Source: Candidatus Sulfopaludibacter sp. SbA3
GTDB lineage: Bacteria > Acidobacteriota > Terriglobia > 2-12-FULL-54-10
Direction of reading: 5' to 3'
Assembly: GCA_945865705.1 (NCBI GenBank)
Contig: CAMBEY010000003.1
Location: 1-34,707 of the forward strand
DNA: 34,707 bases
Numbering within the stretch: the first letter of the stretch is position 1; each line of letters opens with the position of its first letter. The position numbers were made by a program, and so were the translations under genes. Below are positions 34,034 through 34,707 of the stretch, in pieces. Below the pieces are notes generated by a model. It was not told the origin of the DNA, searched no databases, and saw only the letters and a program-made list of their open reading frames with translations.

Positions 34034-34702
34034 ATGATCCATACAACCGTTGCAGCAATCGTATCCGTCCGCCGCGCCACGCTGTTGCTGGCGCTGATCG
34101 CGCTCACTGTCGGCATGGCCGTTCGCGGGCACGCGCAGCTCGGCAATCAGGCCGGGATGCTCGAAGCCAACACCGCCACCGAGGCGCAACTCGCCGCGCT
34201 GCCGCACCTGAACGCCGACCTGGCGAAGGCCGTGCTGGCCGGCCGCCCGTTCCTCAGAGTGGTGGATCTGAACGCTCTCTTGAGCAAGTCGCTCAAGCCC
34301 GAGCAGCTCGCCGAGTTGTACGCCAAAATTTTCGTCCACATCAATCTCAACTCCGCCAGCGACGCCGAGATGCAGTTGATCCCTGGAATGGGTGCGCGCA
34401 TGGTGCGCGAGTTCAAGGAATATCGCCCCTACAAGACGCTCGACCAGTTCCGTAAGGAGATGGGGAAATACGTCAACGCGACGGAAGTGGCGCGCCTGGA
34501 GCGCTACGTCTTCATCCCGCTGAACCTGAACACCGCCGCCGACGCCGACCTGAACACCATCCCCGGCCTGGGCGCGCGCATGTTGAAGGAGTTCAAGGAG
34601 TATCGCCCGTACAAGACCATCGAGCAGTTCCGCAAGGAGATGGGCAAATACGTGAACGCTAAAGAAGTCGCCCGCCTGGAGCGCTACATCACCATCAACT
34701 AA
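34034..34702 (+). CDS. ComEA-like helix-hairpin-helix protein with tandem HhH units
   Basis: Signal-like N-terminus; two near-identical units INLNSASDAEMQLIPGMGARMVREFKEYRPYKTLDQFRKEMGKYVNATEVARLERY / LNLNTAADADLNTIPGLGARMLKEFKEYRPYKTIEQFRKEMGKYVNAKEVARLERY. Confidence 0.85.
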   Translation: MIHTTVAAIVSVRRATLLLALIALTVGMAVRGHAQLGNQAGMLEANTATEAQLAALPHLNADLAKAVLAGRPFLRVVDLNALLSKSLKPEQLAELYAKIFVHINLNSASDAEMQLIPGMGARMVREFKEYRPYKTLDQFRKEMGKYVNATEVARLERYVFIPLNLNTAADADLNTIPGLGARMLKEFKEYRPYKTIEQFRKEMGKYVNAKEVARLERYITIN

Positions 34703-34707
34703 ATTGC

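Overview
The window is about 34.7 kb of GC-rich bacterial chromosome. Gene content and repeat style suggest Acidobacteriota, possibly Bryobacterales/Solibacter-like; that placement is inference. Housekeeping blocks include the c-di-AMP operon cdaA-ybbR(cdaR)-glmM, acylphosphatase, apt, gltB-gltD with a divergent LysR regulator, uvrB, PPK2, an L,D-transpeptidase, a TonB-dependent Oar-like receptor, an HpnK-like deacetylase next to a GT2, an NHL protein and a ComEA-like HhH protein. Main observations: (1) an OsmC-family gene is interrupted by one in-frame UGA exactly at the predicted peroxidatic Cys, followed by a hairpin fitting the bacterial SECIS pattern, so it is a candidate selenoprotein. 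(2) uvrB is surrounded by partial copies of itself. Two diverged copies of its 3' end are interleaved with HicBA and RelE/Phd toxin-antitoxin modules downstream, and a diverged copy of its 5' end lies upstream of ppk2. This suggests repeated insertion or xenologous replacement at uvrB. (3) An 18-codon Lys/Ala/Pro-rich microgene (MPTKKAPAKKKPAAKKKK), absent from the ORF track, has its own promoter, RBS and terminator. (4) A 48-aa CxxC protein gene sits directly behind gltD. (5) Several families of dispersed palindromic repeats are present, including one inside a coding sequence and a six-hairpin compound element. All calls come from reading the sequence; no database searches were run.
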